NCBI GenBank assembly: GCA_944324215.1
Contig: CALUVP010000115.1
Span: forward strand, 1-32,530
From: Candidatus Gastranaerophilales bacterium
GTDB lineage: Bacteria; Cyanobacteriota; Vampirovibrionia; Gastranaerophilales; Gastranaerophilaceae
Reading direction: 5' to 3'
Length of the DNA stretch: 32,530 bases
The translations under genes and the position numbers were made by a program. The notes under the pieces are model-generated. The model was given only the letters and a program-made list of their open reading frames with translations. It was not told the origin of the DNA and made no database searches. The first letter of the stretch is position 1, and each line of letters begins with the position of its first letter. Of this stretch, positions 21,752 through 29,979 are shown piece by piece.

Positions 21752-22299
21752 TAGTTAGCTCCTTTCATATGGTCATAATTGCTCAAAACTTTTTTTACAT
21801 AATTTTGGGTTTCCGCATAAGGTGGAATTCCGCCGTATTTCTTTACTGCATTAGGCCCTGCATTGTATGCTGCAAGGGCTAAAGACTTGTTATTATCAAA
21901 CCTGTCCATTAAACCTTTTAAGTATTTTGTTCCGCCCATAATGTTTTGTTCCGCATCATAAGCATTTGTTACTCCAAGACCTTCTGCTGTTGAAGGCATT
22001 AATTGCATCAAGCCCATTGCTCCGCATTTTGATGTAGCATTTGGATTAAATCCTGACTCTTGCGTAATTACAGCTTTTACAAAATCTGAGTCTAGACCGT
22101 TTTTTTCTGCATACTTGTCTATCAAACCCTCAATTTCCGCTCTTGAAGCATTGCTTGTATTATTGTGGCTTGATATTGAGGTATCAAGAATTTTTTGGAA
22201 GTCAGCATCAGGTTTTGGCCCCAAAGACATAAGGGTTTGAAATTGTTTTTCAATCGTATTGATACGTTGTAAAGTTATGTCTAAACCCGTAAGATTCAT
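21751..22299 (-). CDS. Lytic transglycosylase (SLT domain) in the flagellar cluster
   Basis: A 182-residue protein with a complete SLT (GH23) domain: VITQESGFNPNATSKCGAMG, with Glu81 as the catalytic acid; MGLMQLMPSTAEGLGV; GGTKYLKGLMDRF; and LALAAYNAGPNAVKKYGG. It cleaves peptidoglycan, probably making room for the rod. No N-terminal signal peptide is visible: the first 50 residues are polar (LDITLQRINTIEKQFQTLM). It may therefore leave the cell through the flagellar type III route, as FlgJ-type muramidases do; this is inference. It heads the slt-flgF-flgG-flgA unit and overlaps the flgF start by one base. FlgJ in this cluster lacks its own enzyme domain, so slt is the likely partner. Confidence 0.88.
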   Translation of the reverse strand: MNLTGLDITLQRINTIEKQFQTLMSLGPKPDADFQKILDTSISSHNNTSNASRAEIEGLIDKYAEKNGLDSDFVKAVITQESGFNPNATSKCGAMGLMQLMPSTAEGLGVTNAYDAEQNIMGGTKYLKGLMDRFDNNKSLALAAYNAGPNAVKKYGGIPPYAETQNYVKKVLSNYDHMKGAN

Positions 22300-22369
22300 C
22301 TTACGCTTTCCTCTTCTTAATTACCTACCAAGTCTCTTTCAGGAGTTTATACTTTACCCCTGCTTATAC

Positions 22370-22387
22370 GTCTACATTAACAGTTTA
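22370..22387 (-). promoter_or_regulatory. Conserved element upstream of slt (copy 2)
   Basis: On the minus strand: TAAACT, three bases, AATGTAGAC, followed by GTATAAGC, AGGGG and TAAAGTATAAAC. It matches the element before flgI in order and spacing and lies about 70 nt before the slt start. A sigma70-type -10 (TATAAA) may be formed by the AAGTATAAAC stretch downstream. Confidence 0.45.
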
Positions 22388-22470
22388 GTATATAAGTATA
22401 TGCTTAACATCAATCCAAGGATTAGAATTATAAAGAGTCTATTGACCAGTTGGATAATCTGAAAAAATTT

Positions 22471-23247
22471 TTAATCTATTATGGTTAAAGAATTATCTTT
22501 AGAAAAATGTAATGCTCTAAGTTCATTTACTCTGTTACGAGCAAATACCGCATCTTCTGAAAACTGTTTTAGTTCTAAAAATTTCTTGTAATATCTTATA
22601 GCATCTTTGTATTTAGCCATTTTGTCAAAACTCATTGCGATTCCTAAGTATGCTTTGTAATAATCAGGGTTACGTTTAAGGAGTTGGAAGAATGTTCTTG
22701 ATGCTTCCATATAATTCTCCATACCCATTAACATTGCGGCTTTATTGTAATAAGCTTTTAAAAACTCAGGATTTGTTTCAATGAGCTTGTTGTAAATCAT
22801 TAGTGATAATTCTTCTTCTCCGACAAGTTCATGAGCTATTGCTAACTGTATTTGCGCCTCTAAATTCTCTCTATTGATTAAAATTGCTTTTATCAAATAC
22901 TCAATTGCTTTTGCAGGTTTACCGTCAGATAAAAAGCAAACTCCGACTTCAAAAAAGTATTCGTCATTGCTGTCATCTATGTTTACCAGTTTTAACAGTG
23001 TACTTATTGCTTTTTGGTATTCTTTTAAATATTTGTATGAGATAGCCAGACCAAAATAAGCCTTGCTTTCTTTTCTATCCATCATAATTGCCTGCAAATA
23101 TGTCTGAATAGATTCTCTGTACATTTTGGCAAATCTAAGAGCATCTGCTTTTACGCAAAGATTATATGATCGTGAACGCTCAGGTATTTTAACCTTTTCA
23201 ACGACTTTTGCTAAATTATTATTTTTTATCCCAGCATCTATTTGCAT
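22471..23247 (-). CDS. Tetratricopeptide repeat (TPR) protein
   Basis: A 258-residue soluble protein made of about six TPR-like units, for example AYFGLAISYKYLKEYQKAIS, YFFEVGVCFLSDGKPAKAIE, AYYNKAAMLMGMENYMEASR and AYLGIAMSFDKMAKYKDAIR. It has no signal peptide, membrane segment or catalytic domain, so it probably works as a protein-interaction scaffold. It lies upstream of slt on the same strand, separated by 171 bp containing a separate promoter element, so a flagellar role is possible but not shown. A GGGAGAGAG ribosome site supports the start, and TTAAAA-17 bp-TATTAT upstream on the minus strand is a possible promoter. Confidence 0.8.
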   Translation of the reverse strand: MQIDAGIKNNNLAKVVEKVKIPERSRSYNLCVKADALRFAKMYRESIQTYLQAIMMDRKESKAYFGLAISYKYLKEYQKAISTLLKLVNIDDSNDEYFFEVGVCFLSDGKPAKAIEYLIKAILINRENLEAQIQLAIAHELVGEEELSLMIYNKLIETNPEFLKAYYNKAAMLMGMENYMEASRTFFQLLKRNPDYYKAYLGIAMSFDKMAKYKDAIRYYKKFLELKQFSEDAVFARNRVNELRALHFSKDNSLTIID

Positions 23248-23348
23248 TACTCTCTCCCAACCGTATAATACTTGGTTGTGTTAAGTTTTTTAACGGTCAA
23301 AGGATTTAATTTGTTTAAATCTTTTGGTTAATATTTTGTAACTTTTAC

Positions 23349-24869
23349 ATGGCAAAAAAAATTTTTTTCAGTTATTATGATATGAGTAAATATCTGCTAA
23401 TTATTAAAAAAGGGAAGAAAGAAGTGGCAAAGAACCTCAAGCAAACCGTAAATATAAATCAGAAGGATGCTGTAAAAGTTAAAGCACCGATTGTAGAAGC
23501 TCTTAAGATGGCGTATGAAAATCCTACATACCAGTTTCATATTCCAGGACATACTAAAGGGAAGGCTATTTTCAAGGATTTTCGAAATTTAATTGGTGAA
23601 AAAGCTTTGAATATTGATACGACGGATGAGTTTGACAATTTGGGAACTCTACATCCTGCAACAGGTCCTATAAAAGAAGCTCAAGAACTTGCAGCTGAGG
23701 CTTTTGGTGCTAAAAAAACTTTCTTTTTATTAAACGGTTCAACAGCAGGAAATTTGGCTCTTGCTATGGCTTTAACTAAAAAAGGGCAGAAGATTATTGT
23801 TAATAGAAATTGTCACAGATCAATTTTGACGGGGCTTATTATTTCAGGAGCAGAACCAATTTGGATTTGTCCTAATAAAATTGAAGATTGGTCTGTTTGG
23901 GGTAACATTGATGCAGCTACTGTTGAGAGAACTATTCGGGAAAATCCCGATGTGTCTATGGTATGGATTACAAATCCTACTTATGAAGGAGTTGTTTCCG
24001 ATATTAAATCAATTAGTACTGTTTGTAAAAAGTACGGAATCCCTTTTATAGTAGATGAAGCTCATGGTTGTTTGTGGAATTTTAATAAACATCTTCCGGA
24101 AACTGCTTTAAAGCTTGGGGCTGATGCTGTAGTTCATTCACTTCACAAAACAGGCGGAAGTATGAGCCAAAGCTCTATGCTTCACATTGCAAAAGATTCT
24201 TGTCTTGATTGTGATGCTGTTGAAAAAGCTTTGAAGCTTCTTCATACAACAAGCCCTTCGCTTATGTTGCTAGCAAGTCTTGACGCTGCAAGAGCTAATT
24301 TGCAATCTAAGAACGGACAAAATTTGTTGGAAAGAGCTGTTAAAAATGCTAAGTATTTAAGAACAAGACTCGATGCAATTCCAGGGGTGCACCAGCTTAA
24401 GGGTGATTTTGGATATAAAACTGATGTAACTAAAGTTTTTATAAAAGTTGACGGGCTTTCAGGGAAAAGACTAGAATCTATATTAGAAATTGATTTTGGT
24501 ATTGAGGTAGAATCAGCTTCTGATATTGGGGTTTTGATTTTGTGTAATATCGGAAACAAACATTCTGATTTCAAGTATTTGGCAGACTGTTTGGAAAAAA
24601 TTGCGGCAAATCATTATCAGGATATATACTATCTTGAAAAGCGTAAACATATGCCAATGTTAGAGCCTCAAATAAAAATGAGTCTTAGAGATGCATTTTA
24701 CGCAGAAAAGGAAACTGTTGCTAAAGAAGATGCAATAGGTAGAATTTCTGCAGAGGTTGTTGCAGAGTGTCCTCCGGGGATTTCTATTTTGCTTCCCGGG
24801 GAATTAATAACAGAAGAGCATTTGCCTTATCTAAATGATTATAAAACACTTGATGTTGTTCGAGTTTAG
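23349..24869 (+). CDS. Orn/Lys/Arg decarboxylase-family PLP enzyme (probable arginine or lysine decarboxylase)
   Basis: A fold-type I PLP enzyme of the short (YaaO/SpeA-like Gram-positive type) branch, which decarboxylates arginine, lysine or ornithine to polyamine precursors. Visible landmarks are YQFHIPGHTKG near the start, FFLLNGSTAGN, IVDEAHG with Asp236 (contacts the pyridine N) and VVHSLHKTGGSMSQSSM with Lys267 as the Schiff-base lysine (numbering from 23349). The C-terminal domain ends with VAECPPGISILLPGELI, a typical family feature. Length is 506 residues. The first 25 residues are basic and not conserved; an in-frame GTG at 23424 or ATG at 23382 are alternative starts, GTG having a weak GGGA site ahead. 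Exact substrate is uncertain. A strong terminator follows, shared with alaS. Confidence 0.87.
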   Translation: MAKKIFFSYYDMSKYLLIIKKGKKEVAKNLKQTVNINQKDAVKVKAPIVEALKMAYENPTYQFHIPGHTKGKAIFKDFRNLIGEKALNIDTTDEFDNLGTLHPATGPIKEAQELAAEAFGAKKTFFLLNGSTAGNLALAMALTKKGQKIIVNRNCHRSILTGLIISGAEPIWICPNKIEDWSVWGNIDAATVERTIRENPDVSMVWITNPTYEGVVSDIKSISTVCKKYGIPFIVDEAHGCLWNFNKHLPETALKLGADAVVHSLHKTGGSMSQSSMLHIAKDSCLDCDAVEKALKLLHTTSPSLMLLASLDAARANLQSKNGQNLLERAVKNAKYLRTRLDAIPGVHQLKGDFGYKTDVTKVFIKVDGLSGKRLESILEIDFGIEVESASDIGVLILCNIGNKHSDFKYLADCLEKIAANHYQDIYYLEKRKHMPMLEPQIKMSLRDAFYAEKETVAKEDAIGRISAEVVAECPPGISILLPGELITEEHLPYLNDYKTLDVVRV

Positions 24870-24890
24870 TGTAAAATCAAAATTTATTAT

Positions 24891-24921
24891 AAAGAAACAC
24901 TCTTTTTAAGAGTGTTTCTTT
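24891..24921. terminator. Strong hairpin terminator between converging decarboxylase and alaS
   Basis: A perfect 14-bp stem: AAAGAAACACTCTT (24891-24904) with AAGAGTGTTTCTTT (24908-24921) around a 3-base loop TTT. The T-rich ends allow function in either direction, closing both the decarboxylase (plus) and alaS (minus) transcripts. Confidence 0.88.
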
Positions 24922-24942
24922 GCTTAATTTAATACTTATTTC

Positions 24943-27594
24943 TTATTTAAGTTTATTTTCAATCTCAGCTAAGATCTCATCAAGTTTAGAAGCGTCTTTC
25001 ACACCGCCTTGAGCAAAGTTTGGACGTCCGCCGCCGTTTGCGCCGGTTGCTCTTGCAATTTCGCCTACAAGCTTGCCTGCATTTATGCCTTTTTTAACGA
25101 AACTGTCGGTAACTTTTACTACTACCATTCTTTCATTAGCAAGAACTATAACACATTCTCCGAGTTTGTTTGCTAAAAGTTCAATTCCTGCTTTAACTGC
25201 ATCTGAATCGAAGTTTTCTATCTTGGAGATAAACAATTTGCCGCCTTCAATATCTTGAGCTCGTGAAATAAATGTTGAGAATTTACTTCTTGCCATTTCT
25301 GCCTTGGTTTCTTCTAAAGATTTTTGAAGTTCTTTGTTTTCTTCAAGAATTTTTTCTATTCTTGCTTCAACTTCGTCAAAATGAACTTTGAATTTTGAAG
25401 CGAGTTTGTCAATTTCTGCAGATTTTGCGTTCAAATACTTAATTGCAGCATCTGCGACTACTAATTCTATTCTTCTTGTACCTGCTGCAATTGCGCCTTC
25501 AGATACAATTTTTGCCAATCTTAATTCTGCTGTATTTGAAGCATGAGTACCTGCGCAGAATTCTTTTGATACAACTTCGTGTTCAGGATGCTCATGGTGT
25601 CCTTTGCAATTTCCGTCACCGCAGTTGCATTTTTTCTTACCGCCGATTGTTACTACTCTTACGACATCTTCGTATTTTTCGCCGAATAAAGCGGTTGCAC
25701 CGGTGAGTTTTGCCTCTTCAATATCCATTACATCAGTTTGAACAGGAAGTTTTTCACCTATCCATTTGTTCATAATTTCTTCTGTTTTTTCGATTTCTTG
25801 AGGTGTCATTGCTCGAGAGAAAGTAAAGTCAAATCTCATTCTGTTTTCTTCTACCTGAGATCCTGCTTGTTTTACTTCATCTCCAAGAACATTAATCAAT
25901 GCAGCTTGAAGAAGGTGAGCAGACGTATGGTGTACTCTTATTTGTGCTCTTCTTGAAGAATCTATTTGAGCAAAAACATATTCACCTATGTTAACTTCGC
26001 CATTTACAACCTGACATCTGTGTACAAAAAGATGATTTACTTTAAATGTCGTAAGAACTTCTGCTTTCAAATTCTCGTTTACGATAAATCCGCTATCACC
26101 AACTTGACCGCCACATTCTGCGTAGAAAGGAGTTCTGTCAAGAACAACATCCACGTAACCTTCACCTTCTATAGTTGCAAGAATTTTTGCTTCACAGCAG
26201 TCAACAAGATAACCTACAAATTCAGTAGAACCGACTTGTTCTTCTACCTTTGCATATTTTATATCACCTGTAACAGAAATCTTTTCAGTAGCTGCTTTTG
26301 CTCTGTCTTTTTGTTCTTGCATTGCGGATTTAAAGCCTTCTTCATCTACGTTTAATCCGTTTTCTGAAGCGATTTCCTTGGTTAATTCAAATGGAAAGCC
26401 GTATGTATCGTATAATTTGAATGCACTTTCTCCGTCTATATCCTTTTTGTCGGATATAAAATCTTCTAACATTTTGTATCCTCTATCGAGAGTCTTAGAG
26501 AAGCGTTCTTCTTCTTTTTTGATTACGTCAATAACTTTAGCTTTATTCTTAACCAATTCAGGATAAGCTTCACCGTAATTATCGACAACTACGTCAACCA
26601 ATTTATATAAGAAAGGAAGTTCCATTCCCAAGATTTTTCCGTGTCTTAAAGCACGTCTTAAAATCATTCTAAGAACGTAGCTTCTGCCTTCATTTCCCGG
26701 AATTACACCGTCAGAAATCAAGAAAGTTACACATCTTGCATGGTCGGTAATTATTCTAAGCGAAATATCTGTTTTTTCTGATTTTTTGTAAGGTACACCG
26801 CTCATCTCTGAAACTTTGTCTAAAATCGGTCTTAACAAATCAGTTTCAAAAGTTGACCCAACACCTTGGCAAACCATAGCTATACGTTCCAAACCCATAC
26901 CGGTATCTACGTTTTTCTTCTCTAATGGAGATTGGTTTCCTTCTTCATCCTGATAAAGTTCTGTAAATACGAGGTTCCAAATTTCTACCCATCTGTCACA
27001 TTCGCAAGTATCAATACCGCAATTTGGATCATCACACTTGTATTCTTCGCCTAAATCATAATGAATTTCTGAGCAAGGGCCGCAAGAACCTGATGCACCT
27101 GGAGGGCCCCAAAAATTATCTTTTTTACCTTTTCTTTTGATACGTTCTGCAGGAACTCCTATACTTCTCCAAATTTCGAATGCTTCATCATCTGTTTCAA
27201 AAATTGTTATCCATAATCTATCTTTATCAAGTTTTAAAACTTCTGTTACAAATTCCCAAGCCCAAGGAATAACTTCTTTTTTGTAGTAATCACCAAAAGA
27301 GAAGTTTCCTAACATTTCGAAAAACGTATGGTGTCTTGGTGTTCTTCCTACATTTTCTATATCAGAATCTTTTCCACCGGCTCTTGCACACTTTTGGCAA
27401 GATGTTGCCCTTGCAGGTTCATAAGGACATTTTTGTATTCCTAAAAATATCGGCAAAAACTGTAACATGCCAGCGGTTGTTAATAATACAGTAGGGTTAT
27501 CAGGCACAAGGCTTGAACTTTCTACTATAGTATGTTGATGTTTATCTTTAAAATAATCTAAGTATAATTTTCTAATTTCGTTTCCTTTAAGCAT
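24943..27594 (-). CDS. alaS: Alanyl-tRNA synthetase with Cys/His-rich insertion
   Basis: AlaS charges tRNA(Ala) and edits mischarged Ser/Gly. At 883 residues it has normal length. The N-terminus (RKLYLDYFKDKHQHTIVESS), RTPRHHTFFEMLGNFSFGDY, GPCSEIHYDLG and VEIWNLVFTELYQ mark the class II catalytic core. The editing domain has VHHTSAHLLQAAL and a Cys680-A-G-T-H684 zinc/catalytic site (usually CGGTH). The C-terminal C-Ala domain ends with GGGRPNFAQGGVKDASKLDE. Just before the editing site, residues 656-673 form a short insertion with three Cys and four His in CNCGDGNCKGHHEHPEH, not seen in E. coli AlaS. A promoter with perfect TATAAT lies upstream; the terminator at 24891-24921 ends the transcript. 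The gene is transcribed alone. Confidence 0.97.
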   Translation of the reverse strand: MLKGNEIRKLYLDYFKDKHQHTIVESSSLVPDNPTVLLTTAGMLQFLPIFLGIQKCPYEPARATSCQKCARAGGKDSDIENVGRTPRHHTFFEMLGNFSFGDYYKKEVIPWAWEFVTEVLKLDKDRLWITIFETDDEAFEIWRSIGVPAERIKRKGKKDNFWGPPGASGSCGPCSEIHYDLGEEYKCDDPNCGIDTCECDRWVEIWNLVFTELYQDEEGNQSPLEKKNVDTGMGLERIAMVCQGVGSTFETDLLRPILDKVSEMSGVPYKKSEKTDISLRIITDHARCVTFLISDGVIPGNEGRSYVLRMILRRALRHGKILGMELPFLYKLVDVVVDNYGEAYPELVKNKAKVIDVIKKEEERFSKTLDRGYKMLEDFISDKKDIDGESAFKLYDTYGFPFELTKEIASENGLNVDEEGFKSAMQEQKDRAKAATEKISVTGDIKYAKVEEQVGSTEFVGYLVDCCEAKILATIEGEGYVDVVLDRTPFYAECGGQVGDSGFIVNENLKAEVLTTFKVNHLFVHRCQVVNGEVNIGEYVFAQIDSSRRAQIRVHHTSAHLLQAALINVLGDEVKQAGSQVEENRMRFDFTFSRAMTPQEIEKTEEIMNKWIGEKLPVQTDVMDIEEAKLTGATALFGEKYEDVVRVVTIGGKKKCNCGDGNCKGHHEHPEHEVVSKEFCAGTHASNTAELRLAKIVSEGAIAAGTRRIELVVADAAIKYLNAKSAEIDKLASKFKVHFDEVEARIEKILEENKELQKSLEETKAEMARSKFSTFISRAQDIEGGKLFISKIENFDSDAVKAGIELLANKLGECVIVLANERMVVVKVTDSFVKKGINAGKLVGEIARATGANGGGRPNFAQGGVKDASKLDEILAEIENKLK

Positions 27595-27627
27595 ATAATT
27601 AATCCCTTTTTCTCTACATGTAAATTA

Positions 27628-27657
27628 ATTATACATCAAAGGGTAGAAAGGGGTAAA
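27628..27657 (-). promoter_or_regulatory. Promoter of alaS
   Basis: On the minus strand, TTTACC (27652-27657), 18 bp, then TATAAT (27628-27633), followed by a short leader of about 27 nt. I see no T-box or other long leader structure. The -10 box is perfect; the -35 is weaker. Confidence 0.65.
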
Positions 27658-27740
27658 TATATTCTTTGTCAGTTTATATACTCAGAACTCAGCACCTTAT
27701 AAAAGTATATTTTTTACTTTAAAAAAGGACAGGTGGATTT

Positions 27741-27950
27741 CTAATTAAAATTCGTCAGCTTACAAAAATCAACTTCCAGAACATCTGCTAATTCAAATAA
27801 TTTTCGTAAGCTCATATACTTTTGTCCTCTTTCTACGCGACAGATGTACTCGTATGAAAGGTCTAGTTTTTCTGCCAAAGCAGCCTGTGTCAAACCTTTT
27901 GTTTCTCGATATTTTTTTATATTTTTACCTAATTCTTCTAATCTTGACAT
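27741..27950 (-). CDS. Small XRE-family HTH regulator, 69 aa
   Basis: A single helix-turn-helix domain of the Cro/C1 (XRE) family: LGKNIKKYRETKGLTQAALA (helices 1 and 2), EKLDLSYEYICRVERGQKYM (recognition helix) and LRKLFELADVLEVDFCKLTN. Such proteins bind short DNA operators as dimers. It is divergent from a second XRE gene at 28014 across a 63-bp region containing two near-identical 13-bp sites; the ATG lies three bases from one of them. Mutual or self-control is likely. No toxin or phage gene accompanies it, so this is not an obvious toxin-antitoxin or prophage switch. There is no good Shine-Dalgarno site, so a very short leader is likely. Confidence 0.85.
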   Translation of the reverse strand: MSRLEELGKNIKKYRETKGLTQAALAEKLDLSYEYICRVERGQKYMSLRKLFELADVLEVDFCKLTNFN

Positions 27951-27952
27951 AT

Positions 27953-28000
27953 GACCTATTTTTCCATAATATTTATATTATGTCATTGACCTATTTGTCC
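27953..28000. promoter_or_regulatory. Operator-like direct repeat between two divergent XRE genes
   Basis: GACCTATTTTTCC (27953-27965) and GACCTATTTGTCC (27988-28000) match at 12 of 13 positions and are 35 bp apart in the same orientation. Between them are AT-rich TATTAT-type -10 boxes on both strands. The layout suits binding by one or both XRE proteins to control the divergent pair. The repeat also resembles the ATTTGTC repeat before the HTH gene at 6351. Confidence 0.65.
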
Positions 28001-28013
28001 AAGAGAGGGGAAT

Positions 28014-28253
28014 ATGCTTTCTAAAAAAAATAAATATCAACAAATATTCAAAGAGTTGGGAAAAAATATCAGGAAACTTAGAGAATATAATAATATGACT
28101 CTGCAAGAACTGTCTAAAAAGACAAACATTCGAAAAGAATATTTACAGAAGATAGAAGACGGTAAAGCCTATGGGCTAGACACCTTAAAATTCTTAAAAA
28201 TCGCAGAAGCTCTTAAAACACCTGCTCATATCTTAGTAGAAGGAATAAAATAA
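28014..28253 (+). CDS. Small XRE-family HTH regulator, 79 aa
   Basis: A second single-domain Cro/C1-type regulator: FKELGKNIRKLREYNNMTLQ (helices 1-2), ELSKKTNIRKEYLQKIEDGK (recognition helix) and LKFLKIAEALKTPAHILVEG. AGAGGGGAAT precedes the ATG, so this one is translated from a normal ribosome site, unlike its divergent partner. The two proteins are related (LGKNI[KR]K is shared) and probably derive from a common ancestor. Its stop is two bases from the end of the convergent 501-aa gene, and I see no terminator between them. Confidence 0.85.
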   Translation: MLSKKNKYQQIFKELGKNIRKLREYNNMTLQELSKKTNIRKEYLQKIEDGKAYGLDTLKFLKIAEALKTPAHILVEGIK

Positions 28254-28255
28254 AA

Positions 28256-29761
28256 TTAACCCCTGTTTTTTCTGGCTTTCCTTTCTGTAATTTTGGCGTT
28301 CATCATCGGGAGCAATATCCCTAAAGTAATTGCAGAATATGCTATACCGGAAGCGTGTGCAAGGTTTAATTTCCACATATTTTTCTTTGCAAAAACTTCG
28401 CCTTTTGATGCAATTTCGTTATGTGTTTTTAATGCCATATCATTAAGCCAATGTTTTAAACCTTTACCTTCCTTTTGGTAATTAAATAAATTTTTGCCGC
28501 TTTTATCTAAAAGATTTGCAACACCTTTAGCCGCAAAACCGCCAAATACAAGCCAGTTTAAGAAGCCCAAATAATCTCTTGTCATTGATTCTCTCAACTC
28601 TGTTCCGTTATCTGCTGCCATAAATCTTCCGATTATATTTGCGGCATAAACGGTTTTGATTGCATTCCCACTTGTTATCGGTCCTGTAAATTCAAGTTTT
28701 TTTGCGAATTGCTTGAAGTTTTTTACACCCATTACACTGAATACCATTCCTGCCATAAGTGCACTTGCACCAAGCTTCTTTAAAATTAGTAATTTGTCTT
28801 TTTTCTGTTCGCCTCTAAATGTAGAAGTGTAATCGACATCACCCACAAAGCCTTTCTTACCTGTCCTTTTTTCTGTTATTTTTCTATTAATCCACTGATT
28901 TGTAAGCCCTAAAACACAAGATGCTGAAATAGCACCAAAGGCTTTAATTTTATTTACGCGTGAAATCTTATTAATTGCTTGTTCTATTTCCTTATTACTT
29001 TTCTTTGTAAAAATATCTTTTGCCATATCGTGTGTATCACGCAAAATATTTTCTAATTTGGCAGAAAGTTTAGTCCCATCAATATTTAATTCAGTATCAC
29101 GTTCCGCACCCAGAGCATTTGTTAGACGTTTTTCAATAATTGAGAGAGCGAATTTTTTATCATCTTTTGTTATGTTTTTGTCTTTTATAAGTTTTTTAAG
29201 AGTCTTTATAAAACCTTCTTCTGTTTTTAATTCATTTTGAATTCCTTTGTTCTCCGGATTGTTCCACTTGATTTTATCCCATCTGGCTTCATCAATCCAT
29301 TCAACTTTTTTCCAGTTTATGTCTTTGAAATGATTTGTTTTCATTCCATCTCTGCCTGAAATGTTTTCAAGAACAGTTTTTATGTATTTATCAAGATTTC
29401 CGCTTTTCTCCCAAGCTTTATTCAAGGTCTCTAAAGATTCTTGTGTGTACCAGCTGTCAGGGTTGATTTTTACCTCGGGTTCTACTCGTCTAGATGCAAT
29501 TTTTGAAATACCCATTGCAAATAAGCCAGCTGAAAGACAATTGATGAAAGTTCCACTAATTTCTCTTATAAAAGTTTCGGCACCTGCAAATTCATTTCGA
29601 GCTTTTGTATCATAATATGCTCTTGGAACAACCATAGCTCCGACATCAAGACCAACAGCATTGACCATTTCATTCATGTCACAGGTTCTCAAAATCCCTG
29701 TTACAGCTCCATCTAAGGGTCCTTTGAATCCAATGTTGCTATTTATATTGCTAATTTTCAT
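28256..29761 (-). CDS. Membrane protein of unknown function with N-terminal GFKG motif, 501 aa
   Basis: I do not recognise the family. The N-terminus, MKISNINSNIGFKGPLDGAV, has the same MKI start and F-K-G motif as the GT5-like protein (2697-5354), and matches the GFKS of the GNAT-like protein. Several hydrophobic segments are visible: about residues 70-90 (FINCLSAGLFAMGISKIA), 275-290 (AFGAISASCVLGLTNQWI), 333-350 (LGASALMAGMVFSVMGV), 405-420 (FLNWLVFGGFAAKGVANL) and near the end (GIAYSAITLGILLPMM). Between them is a charged helical region (residues about 100-265). No signal peptide is evident. A membrane-remodelling or structural role is possible but unproven. It has its own promoter and a leader of about 175 nt with a potential hairpin. 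AAAGGAT precedes the ATG. Confidence 0.7.
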   Translation of the reverse strand: MKISNINSNIGFKGPLDGAVTGILRTCDMNEMVNAVGLDVGAMVVPRAYYDTKARNEFAGAETFIREISGTFINCLSAGLFAMGISKIASRRVEPEVKINPDSWYTQESLETLNKAWEKSGNLDKYIKTVLENISGRDGMKTNHFKDINWKKVEWIDEARWDKIKWNNPENKGIQNELKTEEGFIKTLKKLIKDKNITKDDKKFALSIIEKRLTNALGAERDTELNIDGTKLSAKLENILRDTHDMAKDIFTKKSNKEIEQAINKISRVNKIKAFGAISASCVLGLTNQWINRKITEKRTGKKGFVGDVDYTSTFRGEQKKDKLLILKKLGASALMAGMVFSVMGVKNFKQFAKKLEFTGPITSGNAIKTVYAANIIGRFMAADNGTELRESMTRDYLGFLNWLVFGGFAAKGVANLLDKSGKNLFNYQKEGKGLKHWLNDMALKTHNEIASKGEVFAKKNMWKLNLAHASGIAYSAITLGILLPMMNAKITERKARKNRG

Positions 29762-29817
29762 TAATTATCCTTTCAGAGTTTTTATCGGCATTAATAAAAA
29801 ATCCCTTTTAAACTAAC

Positions 29818-29876
29818 GGGACTTCTATTAAATTCTGCTATATACAAAAATTACATATCAAAACCAAGCAAGTCCC
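29818..29876 (-). promoter_or_regulatory. Structured leader of the 501-aa membrane-protein gene
   Basis: GGGACTT (29818-29824) pairs perfectly with AAGTCCC (29870-29876), enclosing about 45 nt. In the transcript, the GGGA/TCCC part could instead pair weakly with GGGA at 29802-29805, followed by a run of six T's. This could be an attenuator-like switch, but the alternative stem is only four pairs and I match it to no known riboswitch. Confidence 0.35.
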
Positions 29877-29942
29877 AATTGAAATTTGGAGGATTTGGAT
29901 GAAGAATTATTTATAATCCCTAATATGTATTGCATATATTTG

Positions 29943-29972
29943 AGTATACTACCACTGAGTATATCGTGTCAA
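29943..29972 (-). promoter_or_regulatory. Strong sigma70-type promoter for the 501-aa gene
   Basis: On the minus strand, a perfect TTGACA (29967-29972), 18 bp, then TATACT (29943-29948). The start would be near 29936, giving a leader of about 175 nt. It sits directly after the groEL terminator, so it separates the two units. Confidence 0.75.
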
Positions 29973-29979
29973 TATACAG

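Noticed and set aside
22300-22470. A tRNA or small RNA gene in the gap between slt and the TPR gene
   Set aside because: No cloverleaf, T-loop-like GTTCRANNC or terminator was seen; the gap is explained by the shared flagellar element and promoter.
25966-26355. A 129-aa plus-strand frame inside alaS
   Set aside because: Antisense to alaS; the Phe/Ser/Cys-rich translation is typical of a shadow frame.
28014-28253. A toxin-antitoxin system with the divergent XRE gene
   Set aside because: Both genes are HTH regulators; no toxin-like partner is adjacent.
29888-29916. A five-codon ORF (29899-29916) with a GGAGG site on the plus strand
   Set aside because: It lies in the leader of a minus-strand gene with no promoter seen; such a short match is likely chance.
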